Shown: positions 8,507 to 16,311, counted from the stretch's first letter. The stretch: 38,329 bases of DNA from Methylacidiphilales bacterium (GCA_021272165.1 JAJSLK010000081.1:1-38329), one strand, 5' to 3'. Made by a program: numbers and translations. Notes: generated from the letters alone by a model not told the origin.

Positions 8507-8788
8507 ATGAGATATTTACTATGTGCGACATTATCACTGCTTCTCCTCGGTTGCGGGGGCGGTTCACCTTTGACTTTGAATCAGGCCCATCTTGACCAGA
8601 TTCATAACGACATGTCTCAGGCGGAAGTGCGCAGTATTATGGGCGCCCCGACGGAATCGAAAGATGAGCCCATTCCGATTGTTGGCGGCACGCAGACGAC
8701 CTATACCTATCGTAATTCCACCAGCGAAGTAGTAATCGTTTTCAAGAACGACCAAGTCAAGGAAAAGCGGGGAAGTTTCGACCAATAG
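8507..8788 (+). CDS. Small BamE/SmpA-like lipoprotein
   Basis: The protein has 93 aa. A lipoprotein signal peptide is clear: MRYLLCATLSLLLLGC, with lipobox LLGC and the lipidated Cys at residue 16. The mature part has the SmpA/OmlA (BamE-like) pattern: LDQIHNDMSQAEVRSIMGAPTE, then a Thr/Tyr-rich beta stretch (TTYTYRNS) and VVIVFKNDQVKEKRGSFDQ. BamE-like domains act in outer-membrane protein assembly or as periplasmic inhibitors. This short version is more likely an envelope-stress lipoprotein than the core BamE. The start is supported by AAAGGG a few bases upstream. It has its own sigma-54 promoter and a terminator hairpin after it, so it is a monocistronic unit. Confidence 0.8.
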   Translation: MRYLLCATLSLLLLGCGGGSPLTLNQAHLDQIHNDMSQAEVRSIMGAPTESKDEPIPIVGGTQTTYTYRNSTSEVVIVFKNDQVKEKRGSFDQ

Positions 8789-8801
8789 CCGAATTGATTT
8801 T

Positions 8802-8842
8802 GAAGCGTACCGAATTCGTTTCCCCGGTACGCTTCACTCTTA
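8802..8842 (+). terminator. Likely intrinsic terminator of the lipoprotein gene
   Basis: An 11-bp perfect stem GAAGCGTACCG (8802-8812) pairs with CGGTACGCTTC (8825-8835) across a 12-nt loop. A short, T-containing tail (ACTCTTATT) follows. The stem is strong but the U-tract is weak. Confidence 0.65.
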
Positions 8843-8927
8843 TTAAGAAACGGGAGCGTCCCAGCCGTTTTTAATTATTTGCTTTTTGTCTTCCCGACGT
8901 AACTTTTTGTTCCGCCCCGGAGATGAC

Positions 8928-10763
8928 ATGACCGTTGATTCTGATGCATTACGATTTTCGCAAACACTCAGATCGGCCATCCTCCTGCCGCTCGCGGTCA
9001 TTTTCCTGACCGCGCTTCTTCTCCTGTCCTTGGTGTTATGGCTCTTCCATGACATGCACTGGTCGTATCATTCCTATCGGGTTCTTGTTGATGAGCGGGA
9101 CAGCCAGACGCGCGTTTGCGACAGCCAGGATAATATGCGGGGCTATCTTCTCACCGGAGATGAATCGTTTGTCCGCGCCTTTGAGGCTGACCAAAACGCG
9201 ACTAATGTGCAGTTGGATCAACTTAAGCAGATGGTTCAGGACAACCCCGCCCAGGTCAGCAACGCCGAAGACATCATCCAAGCCAAAGATCTTTGGTTTG
9301 ATTACGCCAAGACCTTGGTCGCGCGGCGGGTGGAGCGTCCCATCGTGAATCCCCAGGACATCGAAATGGGCAAGACGCTGATGGACGGCGTTGAGGCCAA
9401 GTATGAAAAATTCAATCAGACCGAAATCGCTCTTCAGGAGGAACGGCTGCGAAGAGTGCACCAGATGCAAAGCATCGTCACCTATGGTGGTGGCGCGCTT
9501 CTTGTCCTCCTTTCCCTTTCAATTGCGCAGGTGGTGCGGCGCCAGTTCATGAAATTGGCGGGAGAATATCGCAGGGCGCTCACCATTATCGAGGACCGCG
9601 CCGCCGCTCTGGCCCGGTCCGAAGCTGACCTCGAGGAGCAGAAGGAATGGTTCCATGTCACGCTCAAATCGATCGGCGATGGCGTGATCGTGGCCGATCC
9701 CGAAGGCCGTGTCGTTTTCATGAACGAGGAATCGGAGAGGCTGACGGGCTGGACCAGCACGGACGCTCTGCTCAAGCCGCTTCCGGAAGTCTTCAAAATC
9801 GTCAATGAAGAGACGCGGGTGCCGGTGGAAAATCCGGTAGCGAAGGTCTTTCGCGAAAAGAAGGTGGTTGGTCTGGCCAATCATACCGTGTTGATTTCAC
9901 GGGTCGGCCAGGAATGGCCCATCGAAGACAGCGCGGCGCCGATTTACGATGCCAAGGAAAAAGTTCTGGGCGTTGTGCTGGTCTTCCACAATGCCACGGA
10001 GATGCGGCACACTCAGCGGACGCTCCGGGCCTATTCGCAAAACCTGGAACGCGAGGTGGCGGAGCGCACGACCACGCTGCAGCAGGCGGTGATCGAGCTC
10101 GAGGCCTTTTCCTATACCATCTCGCATGACTTGCGCTCTCCCCTGCGCGCCATGCAGGGCTTCGCCCAGGCGGTGGTGGAGGATTATGCCGACAAGCTCG
10201 ACGAGCAGGGGAAAAACTATCTGCTGCGTATCCGGAACGCGGCCGAACGCCTCGACCGGCTGATTCAGGACCTGCTCGCCTATACGCGCCTTTCGCAGGA
10301 GAAGGCGATGCTGGGACCGCTCGACCTCGACAAAATCGTGCGGGAAATCATCGAGCATTATCCGAACCTTCATCTTCCCGCGGCGCAGGTGGAAGTGGTG
10401 GGCACACTGCCCAAGATCATGGGCCTGGAAGCTGCGCTTACCCAGGTGCTTTCCAACCTCCTGGGCAACGCCGCCAAGTTCGTCGCTCCCGGCACCGAAC
10501 CGCGCATTAAGGTCTGGTGCGAGGACCATGGGGAAAAAGTGCGCCTTTGGATCCAGGACAACGGAATTGGTATTGCACCCCGTGATTTTGAGCGGATATT
10601 CCAAATGTTTGTGCAGGTCAACGAGCCCCAACGTTACGGCGGAACCGGAATGGGTTTGGCCATCGTGCGCAAGGCCGTTCAATCCATACAAGGTTCCGTC
10701 GGAGTTGAATCAGAGGAAGGACAAGGCAGCAAGTTTTGGGTCGAATTGAACCGAGCAACATGA
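8928..10763 (+). CDS. CHASE3-PAS sensor histidine kinase
   Basis: The protein has 611 aa. TM1 is at about residues 17-40. A CHASE3-like periplasmic helical domain follows (contains DNMRGYLLTGDESFVRAF), then TM2 at about 184-204 and a coiled-coil. A PAS domain (from about 240, IGDGVIVADPEGRVVFMNEE) precedes HisKA SYTISHDLRSPLRAMQGFA with H400, and the HATPase ends with GGTGMGLAIV. The HisKA type is the one often paired with small Rcp1-like receivers. A TTG at 8886 would lengthen the frame, but GGAG five bases before the ATG at 8928 decides the start. The gene overlaps the following receiver gene (ATGA), which implies a kinase-receiver pair. Confidence 0.9.
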   Translation: MTVDSDALRFSQTLRSAILLPLAVIFLTALLLLSLVLWLFHDMHWSYHSYRVLVDERDSQTRVCDSQDNMRGYLLTGDESFVRAFEADQNATNVQLDQLKQMVQDNPAQVSNAEDIIQAKDLWFDYAKTLVARRVERPIVNPQDIEMGKTLMDGVEAKYEKFNQTEIALQEERLRRVHQMQSIVTYGGGALLVLLSLSIAQVVRRQFMKLAGEYRRALTIIEDRAAALARSEADLEEQKEWFHVTLKSIGDGVIVADPEGRVVFMNEESERLTGWTSTDALLKPLPEVFKIVNEETRVPVENPVAKVFREKKVVGLANHTVLISRVGQEWPIEDSAAPIYDAKEKVLGVVLVFHNATEMRHTQRTLRAYSQNLEREVAERTTTLQQAVIELEAFSYTISHDLRSPLRAMQGFAQAVVEDYADKLDEQGKNYLLRIRNAAERLDRLIQDLLAYTRLSQEKAMLGPLDLDKIVREIIEHYPNLHLPAAQVEVVGTLPKIMGLEAALTQVLSNLLGNAAKFVAPGTEPRIKVWCEDHGEKVRLWIQDNGIGIAPRDFERIFQMFVQVNEPQRYGGTGMGLAIVRKAVQSIQGSVGVESEEGQGSKFWVELNRAT

Positions 10764-11248
10764 AGAGAAATATTCCGCGCAACATCTTATTAGCCGAGGA
10801 CAACGACGACGATGCTTTTTTAACCCAGCGTGCGCTCGAGGCCGGAGGTATTTCAGAGCCGATCCATCGTTGCCGAGACGGCCAGGATGTCATCGAGTAT
10901 CTCGACAGGTTTTGTTCCGGCAAGGGAACGTCGGCGAACGCGCTGCCGCCTGATCTTGTCCTGCTCGATTTAAAGATGCCGCGTCTCGACGGCATGGAGA
11001 CGCTCAAATGGATCCGCCGCCATGAGATCTTTCACTCGATGATTGTTTTGGCCTTAACCTCCTCCAACGAGAAGCGGGACGTCGAGACCGCCTACCGGCT
11101 CCATATTAACGCCTATCTGGTAAAGCCCTCTTCTCTGAGCGAGATGGTCGGAATCGCCCGGACCCTCCGCGAGTTCTGGATGGATCAGAAGCATCTTCTG
11201 ATGCCGCAGTTTGACTTTCCATTCGGCCGGGATGTGGCACGATCCTGA
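10760..11248 (+). CDS. Stand-alone response regulator receiver (Rcp1-like)
   Basis: The protein has 162 aa and is a single REC domain with no output domain. It shows acidic residues E13/D14, phospho-acceptor D70 in LVLLDLKMPRLDG, and TSSNEKRD followed by a YLVKPSS lysine. The long alpha3-side insertion (CSGKGTSANALPPDL) is typical of Rcp1-type receivers that serve phytochrome-like and CHASE3/PAS kinases. The ATG overlaps the kinase stop, so the two are translationally coupled. It probably works by protein-protein contact or in a phosphorelay rather than on DNA. Confidence 0.9.
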   Translation: MKRNIPRNILLAEDNDDDAFLTQRALEAGGISEPIHRCRDGQDVIEYLDRFCSGKGTSANALPPDLVLLDLKMPRLDGMETLKWIRRHEIFHSMIVLALTSSNEKRDVETAYRLHINAYLVKPSSLSEMVGIARTLREFWMDQKHLLMPQFDFPFGRDVARS

Positions 11249-11250
11249 AT

Positions 11251-11706
11251 ATGCCGTTTTCCAAAAATACCGAAAGCTCCGTTCGTGTATTGGTAATCGA
11301 GGACAACGACGACGACCGCGAGTTACTTTTGCGTCAGTTGAAAAAAAGCGGCATGGCTGGCCACGTCAAATTCATCACCGATGGTCGCAAGGCTCTCGAT
11401 TTTCTCACGGTGCCCAGTAAGACTCTGACCGAAGAACTCATCGCCATTTTTCTCGATCTCAAGCTTCCCTCGCTCAGCGGCCTCGATCTTTTGCGACGGC
11501 TCCGAACTGACGAAAAACTTCAGAATGTGCCCGTGATTGTCATGACCTCTTCCAACGATCCGAAGGACATGGAGGAATGCCGGAAATTAAAGGTCACCAA
11601 CTACGTGAACAAGCCGGTCAGTTTCACCAGCTTTTCCAAAGCGGTTGCCGATGTTTTCCATCTTCCCCGCCAGGGTGAGCCGCCCATGTCAGTGGAAGAG
11701 GTCTAG
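11251..11706 (+). CDS. Second stand-alone response regulator receiver
   Basis: The protein has 151 aa and is a single REC domain. It has acidic pair E17/D18, D69 in IFLDLKLPSLSG, TSSNDPKD and a YVNKPVSF lysine. It starts 2 bp after the stop of the preceding receiver and resembles it (VLVIEDNDDDRELLLRQL against ILLAEDNDDDAFLTQRAL), so the two probably arose by duplication. With one upstream kinase and two receivers, one may be a phosphate sink or relay intermediate; that is inference. Confidence 0.9.
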   Translation: MPFSKNTESSVRVLVIEDNDDDRELLLRQLKKSGMAGHVKFITDGRKALDFLTVPSKTLTEELIAIFLDLKLPSLSGLDLLRRLRTDEKLQNVPVIVMTSSNDPKDMEECRKLKVTNYVNKPVSFTSFSKAVADVFHLPRQGEPPMSVEEV

Positions 11707-11791
11707 AACGCGGCAGAAAAAGTCTCTCCCAAGCGCCACGGCCAAAGAAGGTTGGGCATTCTCAAAAGAAATCCTGAAAATTTCGCTTGCA

Positions 11792-11811
11792 CTATACTGA
11801 CCAGTCAACTA
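11792..11811 (+). promoter_or_regulatory. TetR-type operator/promoter copy 1 (tetR promoter)
   Basis: CTATACTGACCAGTCAACTA has a TGAC-CA-GTCA dyad core and a TATACT -10-like hexamer at its left edge. It lies 11 bp before the GTG of the TetR-type gene. The same 20-mer recurs at 12451 with two differences, which points to autorepression plus repression of the downstream genes. The core resembles the A/TGACC(A/G)GTC(T/A)-like operators I recall for LmrA/QdoR-type regulators. Confidence 0.7.
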
Positions 11812-11821
11812 CGGTGGCTTC

Positions 11822-12433
11822 GTGAGACAAGAAAGCCCAACCAAAACCAAGCTCCTCGAAACTGCCCTGGAACTGATCTGGGAAAGCAGTTACGGCTCGG
11901 TGAGTGTCGACGATATTTGCACCAAGGCCGGCGTGAACAAGGGGAGCTTTTATTATGCTTTCAAGTCCAAGTCGGATCTGGCTGTCGCCGCCATGGAGCA
12001 TCATGGAGCGCAGAAGCGCGCGATTTTTGACCAGGTTTTTTCCGCCCAGCGGCCGCCATTGGAACGGTTGGAGAGGTATTGCCGGCAGGTGATCGAGGAC
12101 CAGACCGAGAAATTCCACAAATATGGAAAAGTCCTCGGCTGTCCTTTCTGTTCGCTTGGCTATGAACTGAGCACGCAGGACGAGAACATCCGCCGCAAGG
12201 TGGAACAGACCTTGGGCGCAGTCACCCGGTATCTCGAGTCGATGGTTCGTGATCTGGTTTCGGAAGGGACGGTCGAAGCGAAGGACCCGAAGGAATTGGC
12301 GCGTGAACTCTATTCTTATCTCATGGGTGCTATCATGCAGGCTAAGATCGAGAATAATCTTTCGCTGCTCGATCATCTATTGTCGGGTGCTGTTCGGCTT
12401 CTCAACGTGAAACAAGCCGAGAGCGCAGCATAA
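11822..12433 (+). CDS. TetR/AcrR-family transcriptional repressor
   Basis: The protein has 203 aa. The N-terminal helix-turn-helix is typical (TKLLETALELIWESSYGSVS, then DDICTKAGVNKGSFYYAFKSKSDL). The ligand domain carries GCPFCSLGYELS at about residues 110-121. This is the Gly-Cys-x-x-x-x-Leu-x-x-Glu-Leu motif seen in TetR proteins whose Cys may sense electrophiles. The start is a GTG at 11822 directly downstream of operator copy 1; no competing start is better placed. The second operator copy lies between its stop and the next small gene. It probably represses itself and the 12485-13488 genes, releasing on binding an aldehyde, quinone or other small molecule (inference). Confidence 0.85.
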   Translation: MRQESPTKTKLLETALELIWESSYGSVSVDDICTKAGVNKGSFYYAFKSKSDLAVAAMEHHGAQKRAIFDQVFSAQRPPLERLERYCRQVIEDQTEKFHKYGKVLGCPFCSLGYELSTQDENIRRKVEQTLGAVTRYLESMVRDLVSEGTVEAKDPKELARELYSYLMGAIMQAKIENNLSLLDHLLSGAVRLLNVKQAESAA

Positions 12434-12450
12434 AATTTTTTGCAACAAAG

Positions 12451-12470
12451 CTATACCAACCAGTCAACTA
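12451..12470 (+). promoter_or_regulatory. TetR-type operator/promoter copy 2 (small ORF and SDR)
   Basis: CTATACCAACCAGTCAACTA is identical to the 11792 copy at 18 of 20 positions. It lies 14 bp before the ATG at 12485, immediately downstream of the TetR-type gene. Conservation of an element in two intergenic gaps of one cluster strongly suggests the local regulator's binding site. Confidence 0.7.
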
Positions 12471-12484
12471 AATAGGAAATCGCC

Positions 12485-12682
12485 ATGATCCATCAAATCG
12501 CATCCGTCAAAACAAAGACCGAGCCGTTGCCTCAAATCAATCGGGGTCTGATGCAGGTCCGCCGCATGCAATCCCGCATTAAGGAAAAAATCGCCGATGG
12601 CTTGTTTCCTTCGGAAGGCATTCTCTGGAGCCCGATGACTTCCGGCCCTTATATCGTTCCGGTCACCCGCTGGATCGAATGA
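12485..12682 (+). CDS. Small protein of unknown function in the TetR-regulated unit
   Basis: The protein has 65 aa. It is basic in the middle (LMQVRRMQSRIKEKIADGLF) and ends SGPYIVPVTRWIE. No TM, signal peptide or known motif is recognised. Support for a real gene comes from AGGAAA upstream of the ATG (12473-12479), its position directly after the operator, and the tight link to the SDR gene: an ATG overlaps its stop codon. It could be a partner of the SDR or an unrelated small protein. Confidence 0.55.
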   Translation: MIHQIASVKTKTEPLPQINRGLMQVRRMQSRIKEKIADGLFPSEGILWSPMTSGPYIVPVTRWIE

Positions 12683-12732
12683 TCCGGCGGTCCCTTTCTT
12701 CGAAACCACAACCATCCAACCAAAGAAAAATC

Positions 12733-13488
12733 ATGAAAAAACTAGAAGGTAAAGTTGCCGTCGTCACGGGTGCCTCCAAGGGAATCGGCGCCGGTATTGC
12801 CAAACAACTCGCCGCGGAAGGCGCGGCGGTCGTCGTGAATTATTCGTCGAGCCGGAAGGGCGCTGACTTGGTCGTCCAGGAAATCACAGAGAAGGGCGGA
12901 AAGGCCATCGCCGTGGGCGCCAACGTGGCGAAAAAGGCGGAGATCGAAAAACTTTTTGCCGAGACGAAGAAAGCCTTCGGCAAGGTCGATATCCTGGTGA
13001 ACAACGCGGGTATTTACGAATTCCTGCCGCTGGAAAACATCACCGAGGAGCATTTCACCAAGCAGTTTAACCTGAATGTGCTTGGCCTGTTGTTGACCAC
13101 GCAGGAGGCGGTGAAGCACTTCACCGATCAGGGTGGCAGCATCATCAACATCAGTTCGGTTGCCGGACGGGACGGGGTTCCCGGTGCCTCGGTCTATTCC
13201 AGCACCAAGGGCGCGGTCAACACGATTACCCTGGCACTGGCGAAGGAACTGGGGCCGAAGAAAATCCGCGTGAACGGCGTGGCGCCGGGCCTGGTCGTGA
13301 CGGAAGGGACGGACGTCCTGGGCGTTTCGAGCCCGGAGAACGACTTCCACAAGGCTTATGTGGCCCAGACAGCGGTGGGCCGGGTGGGCAAGCCACACGA
13401 CATCGCGACTGTGACAGCGTTCCTCGCTTCCGATGACTCCTCGTGGGTTAGCGGCGAGACCTGGTACGTTTCCGGCGGATATCGTTAA
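12733..13488 (+). CDS. Short-chain dehydrogenase/reductase (FabG-like SDR)
   Basis: The protein has 251 aa, the usual size for classical SDRs. The cofactor motif TGASKGIG is at residues 12-19, NNAG follows, and the catalytic set is S142 (NISSVAG), Y155 and K159 (YSSTK). The C-terminus ends with SWVSGETWYVSGGYR as in FabG-like reductases. The substrate is unknown; NAD(P)H-dependent reduction of a carbonyl compound is expected. The frame is open to an ATG at 12679 that overlaps the small ORF stop. Family alignment places the start at MKKLEGKVAVVTG (12733). Control by the TetR-type repressor suggests an inducible carbonyl-detoxification or modification enzyme (inference). Confidence 0.88.
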   Translation: MKKLEGKVAVVTGASKGIGAGIAKQLAAEGAAVVVNYSSSRKGADLVVQEITEKGGKAIAVGANVAKKAEIEKLFAETKKAFGKVDILVNNAGIYEFLPLENITEEHFTKQFNLNVLGLLLTTQEAVKHFTDQGGSIINISSVAGRDGVPGASVYSSTKGAVNTITLALAKELGPKKIRVNGVAPGLVVTEGTDVLGVSSPENDFHKAYVAQTAVGRVGKPHDIATVTAFLASDDSSWVSGETWYVSGGYR

Positions 13489-13505
13489 ACTCTTGCGCGG
13501 AGAAA

Positions 13506-13534
13506 TTCGGGGCTGGTGTCGATCCAGCCCCGAA
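13506..13534. terminator. Bidirectional terminator hairpin
   Basis: An 11-bp perfect stem TTCGGGGCTGG/CCAGCCCCGAA with a 7-nt loop lies in the 52-bp gap between the convergent SDR and beta-CASP genes. The minus-strand side is followed by TTTCTCC, so it can serve the minus-strand gene better than the plus-strand one. Confidence 0.75.
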
Positions 13535-13540
13535 CGGCAC

Positions 13541-14929
13541 TTAGAATTCGATCACTTCATTTAGCGCCGGTAGCGACGGAGTGAGTCCAAACCGCTCGGT
13601 GATTTTTTGGGCCAGCGCCCTACGCGGGCCGTTTTCACCGTGAGTTAGCATGACGCGCGGTTTCACCGGGGCAAGATACTCGAACCATTTCAGCAAATCA
13701 GTCTGTCCCGCATGAGCGCTGAATCCGCCGAGTGTGTGAACCTGGGCGTGGACGGAAATCGGCTCGCCGAAGATGGTCACTTTTCTCGCTCCATCGACCA
13801 GCATTCGGCCGAGCGAACCACGGGCCTGGAAGCCGACGATGATGACGTGGGCTTGAGGATTACCGAGGTTGTGGCGCAGGTGATGCAGGATGCGCCCGGC
13901 GGTGCACATGCCGGCTCCAGCCATGATGAGGCAGGGGCCCGGGCAATTATTGATGGCCTTGGAGTCATCGGCCGTCGACGACATTTTTAGCGTGGCGAGA
14001 TCGGGCGCGATCGGGCCGGCCTTGAGATAAGCGACCATATCCTCGTCGAAGAGTTCGGAATGGCGGGCATAAATGCGCGAGGCCTCGATGGCCATCGGGC
14101 TGTCGAGAAAGACCGGGAAGGGCGCGATGATTTTCTGCCGGAAAATCGAGGCGAGGAGCAATGTGAGCAATTGCGCGCGTCCCACCGCGAAGGTGGGCAC
14201 AAGGATTTTTCCCTTCTGTTCCGTTGCCCGTTTCACGATCTCGATGAATTGCCGGACGGTGTCGGCGAAGGGCTGGTGATCGCGGTCGCCATAGGTCGAT
14301 TCGAGGAAAACCATGTCGGCCTGCGAGAAGGTCTCGAAATCGCGCAGGATCGGCGCGCCCTTGGGGCCGAGATCGCCGGAGAAAACGATGGTATGTTTGA
14401 CGCCTCCATCCTCGACGAACAGCTTGATGCTGGTTGAGCCGAGCATGTGCCCCGCTTCCGCGTAACAGGCGCGGATACCGGGTGCCACTGGCACTGGTTC
14501 GTCGTAGGGCACGGGCTTAAGCAGGCGCAGGACCGCCTCGACTTCCTCCATGGTGTAGAGCGGGTGCTGCGGGGCCTCATCGCCGTGGTTGCGGTTATGC
14601 CGGTCGGCGTCCTGCTGCTGGATTTTCGCCGCATCGCGGAGAATCAGCCCGGTCATCTCGATGGTCGCGGGCGTGGCATGGATCGGGCCGGCGAATCCGG
14701 TCTGGTCGAGCATCGGCAGGCGGCCGACGTGATCGAGATGCGCGTGGGTGAGGACGACGGCGTTGAGTCGCGCGGAGGACGCGCCGAGCGGCGGGCGATT
14801 CAATCCGCCCGCACCCTCGGTGCCCTGAAAGAGACCGCAATCGACCAGCACGCGGGCCTGGCTGGTTTCGACGAGATAGCAGGAGCCGGTGACTTCGCCG
14901 CCGCCGGCGCCAAGGACAGTGATTTTCAT
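13541..14929 (-). CDS. Metallo-beta-lactamase/beta-CASP nuclease (RNA exonuclease family)
   Basis: The protein has 462 aa. The N-terminal MBL fold carries the zinc motif THAHLDHVG (H62, H64, D66, H67). Further MBL elements are GHMLGS and FSGDLG. The beta-CASP part has STYGDRDH, PTFAVGRAQ, a GAGMCTAGRILHHL segment, and the C-terminal RMMBL GGFSAHAGQTDLL and LTHGENGPRRAL. This is the bacterial CPSF73/YsgA-like group of RNA-processing nucleases, expected to hydrolyse RNA with two metal ions in the cytoplasm. It begins 12 bp upstream of the end of the DedA-rhodanese gene in transcription order, so the two probably share a transcript. Confidence 0.9.
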   Translation of the reverse strand: MKITVLGAGGGEVTGSCYLVETSQARVLVDCGLFQGTEGAGGLNRPPLGASSARLNAVVLTHAHLDHVGRLPMLDQTGFAGPIHATPATIEMTGLILRDAAKIQQQDADRHNRNHGDEAPQHPLYTMEEVEAVLRLLKPVPYDEPVPVAPGIRACYAEAGHMLGSTSIKLFVEDGGVKHTIVFSGDLGPKGAPILRDFETFSQADMVFLESTYGDRDHQPFADTVRQFIEIVKRATEQKGKILVPTFAVGRAQLLTLLLASIFRQKIIAPFPVFLDSPMAIEASRIYARHSELFDEDMVAYLKAGPIAPDLATLKMSSTADDSKAINNCPGPCLIMAGAGMCTAGRILHHLRHNLGNPQAHVIIVGFQARGSLGRMLVDGARKVTIFGEPISVHAQVHTLGGFSAHAGQTDLLKWFEYLAPVKPRVMLTHGENGPRRALAQKITERFGLTPSLPALNEVIEF

Positions 14930-14951
14930 GGGTGATTAATGGAGACCGCCA

Positions 14952-15917
14952 TCAGGCTGCCATGGTCGCGGCTGGGAACAACTCTGCAGTGGCGAATCCC
15001 TGCCTGATCCACGCTTCGAGCCCGCCGCGCAGGGGCCGCACCTGCTTCGCGCCATGGTCGCGGAGAAATTGGGCCATGGCCACCGCGGCCTGGTCGCGCG
15101 GGCAGTCACAATAAACAACGATCAGCTTGTCCAGGGCCAGGTCCGGGAGTCGGTTGGTCAAATCAGTGTAGGGAATCCAACGGGCCTGCGGCAGGATCAG
15201 CGGCTTCTCCTTGGCGGAAAGTTCGTCGCGGACATCGATCACCGTAATCTCCTCGCCGCGCTCCAGCGCGCGTTGCAAGTCGTCCGCGCTGATGCCGCCG
15301 AGCAGGCTGTCGCGGAGTTGCAGCAGATAGCGGCTGCGATTGACGTAGCGCCAGACCAGGACGGCAAGAATCAGCGCGCCGCAGATCCACGGTAAATCGG
15401 GGATGAGCGAATAGGCCCGCTCCTGAAGGGAGGCGAAGCTTATTTGCAGGTAAGCCCCGGCGATTAATGGGATCAGGGCCCAAAGCACCGTCCCGGCCCC
15501 ATCGAAAAAAACGAAGCGCGGGAAGGGTACCTGGGCGATGCCGGCCAGCGGCGGTGCCAGTGTGCTCAGGCCCGGGACAAACTTGGCGAACAACAGCGTT
15601 TTCGTGCCGTGCTGGGAAAAGAGGATTTTGGTTTTGCTGACGCAGGTGTCGGGTTTCCACGACAACCGGCACATCAGGTTCAGCACCTTGCCGCCGCGCA
15701 CCCGCCCGATTCCGTACCAGATGATGTCAGCCAGGAGGCTGGCCGCGACCGCCACGGCGAGGGCGACGGGCAGGTTCAGTTCGCCGGAAGCCGCCAACGC
15801 GCCGGCTGCCAGCAGGGCCGGGAAGGCGGGAATGGGGACGCCGATCTGCTCGAGAAACACGCAGCCGAAAATGCCCGCGTAACCGAAATCCCACCAGGCG
15901 TGAGGCGATTCGTTCAT
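14952..15917 (-). CDS. DedA-family membrane protein fused to a rhodanese domain
   Basis: The protein has 321 aa. The N-terminal ~200 residues are a DedA/SNARE-associated membrane domain. It shows FLEQIGVPIPAFP, GIGRVRGGKVL, and the F-x-R-F-x-P-G-like FAKFVPGLSTLAPPLAG. The C-terminal ~105 residues are a rhodanese fold (ITVIDVRDELSAKE) with active-site Cys in VVYCDCPRDQAA. DedA proteins are lipid scramblase/transporter-type; rhodaneses transfer sulfane sulfur. A TTG at 15950 extends the frame, but the ATG at 15917 with GGACAG upstream fits the family start. It lies upstream of the beta-CASP gene on the same strand. Confidence 0.9.
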   Translation of the reverse strand: MNESPHAWWDFGYAGIFGCVFLEQIGVPIPAFPALLAAGALAASGELNLPVALAVAVAASLLADIIWYGIGRVRGGKVLNLMCRLSWKPDTCVSKTKILFSQHGTKTLLFAKFVPGLSTLAPPLAGIAQVPFPRFVFFDGAGTVLWALIPLIAGAYLQISFASLQERAYSLIPDLPWICGALILAVLVWRYVNRSRYLLQLRDSLLGGISADDLQRALERGEEITVIDVRDELSAKEKPLILPQARWIPYTDLTNRLPDLALDKLIVVYCDCPRDQAAVAMAQFLRDHGAKQVRPLRGGLEAWIRQGFATAELFPAATMAA

Positions 15918-16048
15918 AAGCTGTCCAAAATCTAGAGGCGGTCGCGCCAAATAGCAAAAACGGAGCCGGAAAGGGCCGGGCCAACTCCGGAGCCGGGCGC
16001 ACTAATTTCAGTGACAAATCCGGCTCAGCGTTTAAGCTTCCCCTCCCT

Positions 16049-16129
16049 GCACTCGTGGCGAAATGGCAGACGCGCACGCTTGAGGTGCGTGTGGGGTAAC
16101 CCATGGGAGTTCGAGTCTCCCCGAGTGCA
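16049..16129 (+). tRNA. tRNA-Leu, anticodon GAG
   Basis: The 81-nt cloverleaf has acceptor GCACTCG (16049-16055) pairing with CGAGTGC (16122-16128) and discriminator A. The anticodon stem CACGC/GCGTG holds loop TTGAGGT with anticodon GAG at 16082-16084. The long variable arm (TGGG-GTAA-CCCA) is class II, and the T-arm is GGGAG-TTCGAGT-CTCCC. The 3' CCA is not encoded. It reads CUC/CUU leucine codons. Confidence 0.95.
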
Positions 16130-16311
16130 CTTTCTCTTTCCAAAGTGCTCATTAAGGGGATCTCACTCCCTTGCTGTCTGCAACGGATGAAACGACGATT
16201 AACTTTAAACAATCGACGAGAGTTCGCGGTTCGAGAACTGCTGCGGGCATTGAAACCAACTCCCAGGGCGCTATTCTGTGAAGGCTTTTCTTGCGGCACC
16301 GCTGAGATAAG

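Noticed and set aside
12679-12732. Upstream ATG extension of the SDR
   Set aside because: The extra 18 residues are not family-like; the SDR N-terminus begins at MKKLEGKVAVVTG.
16130-16311. Gap between the tRNA and the glycosyltransferase
   Set aside because: I looked for an additional tRNA, an attachment repeat of the tRNA 3' end, or an integrase and saw none.
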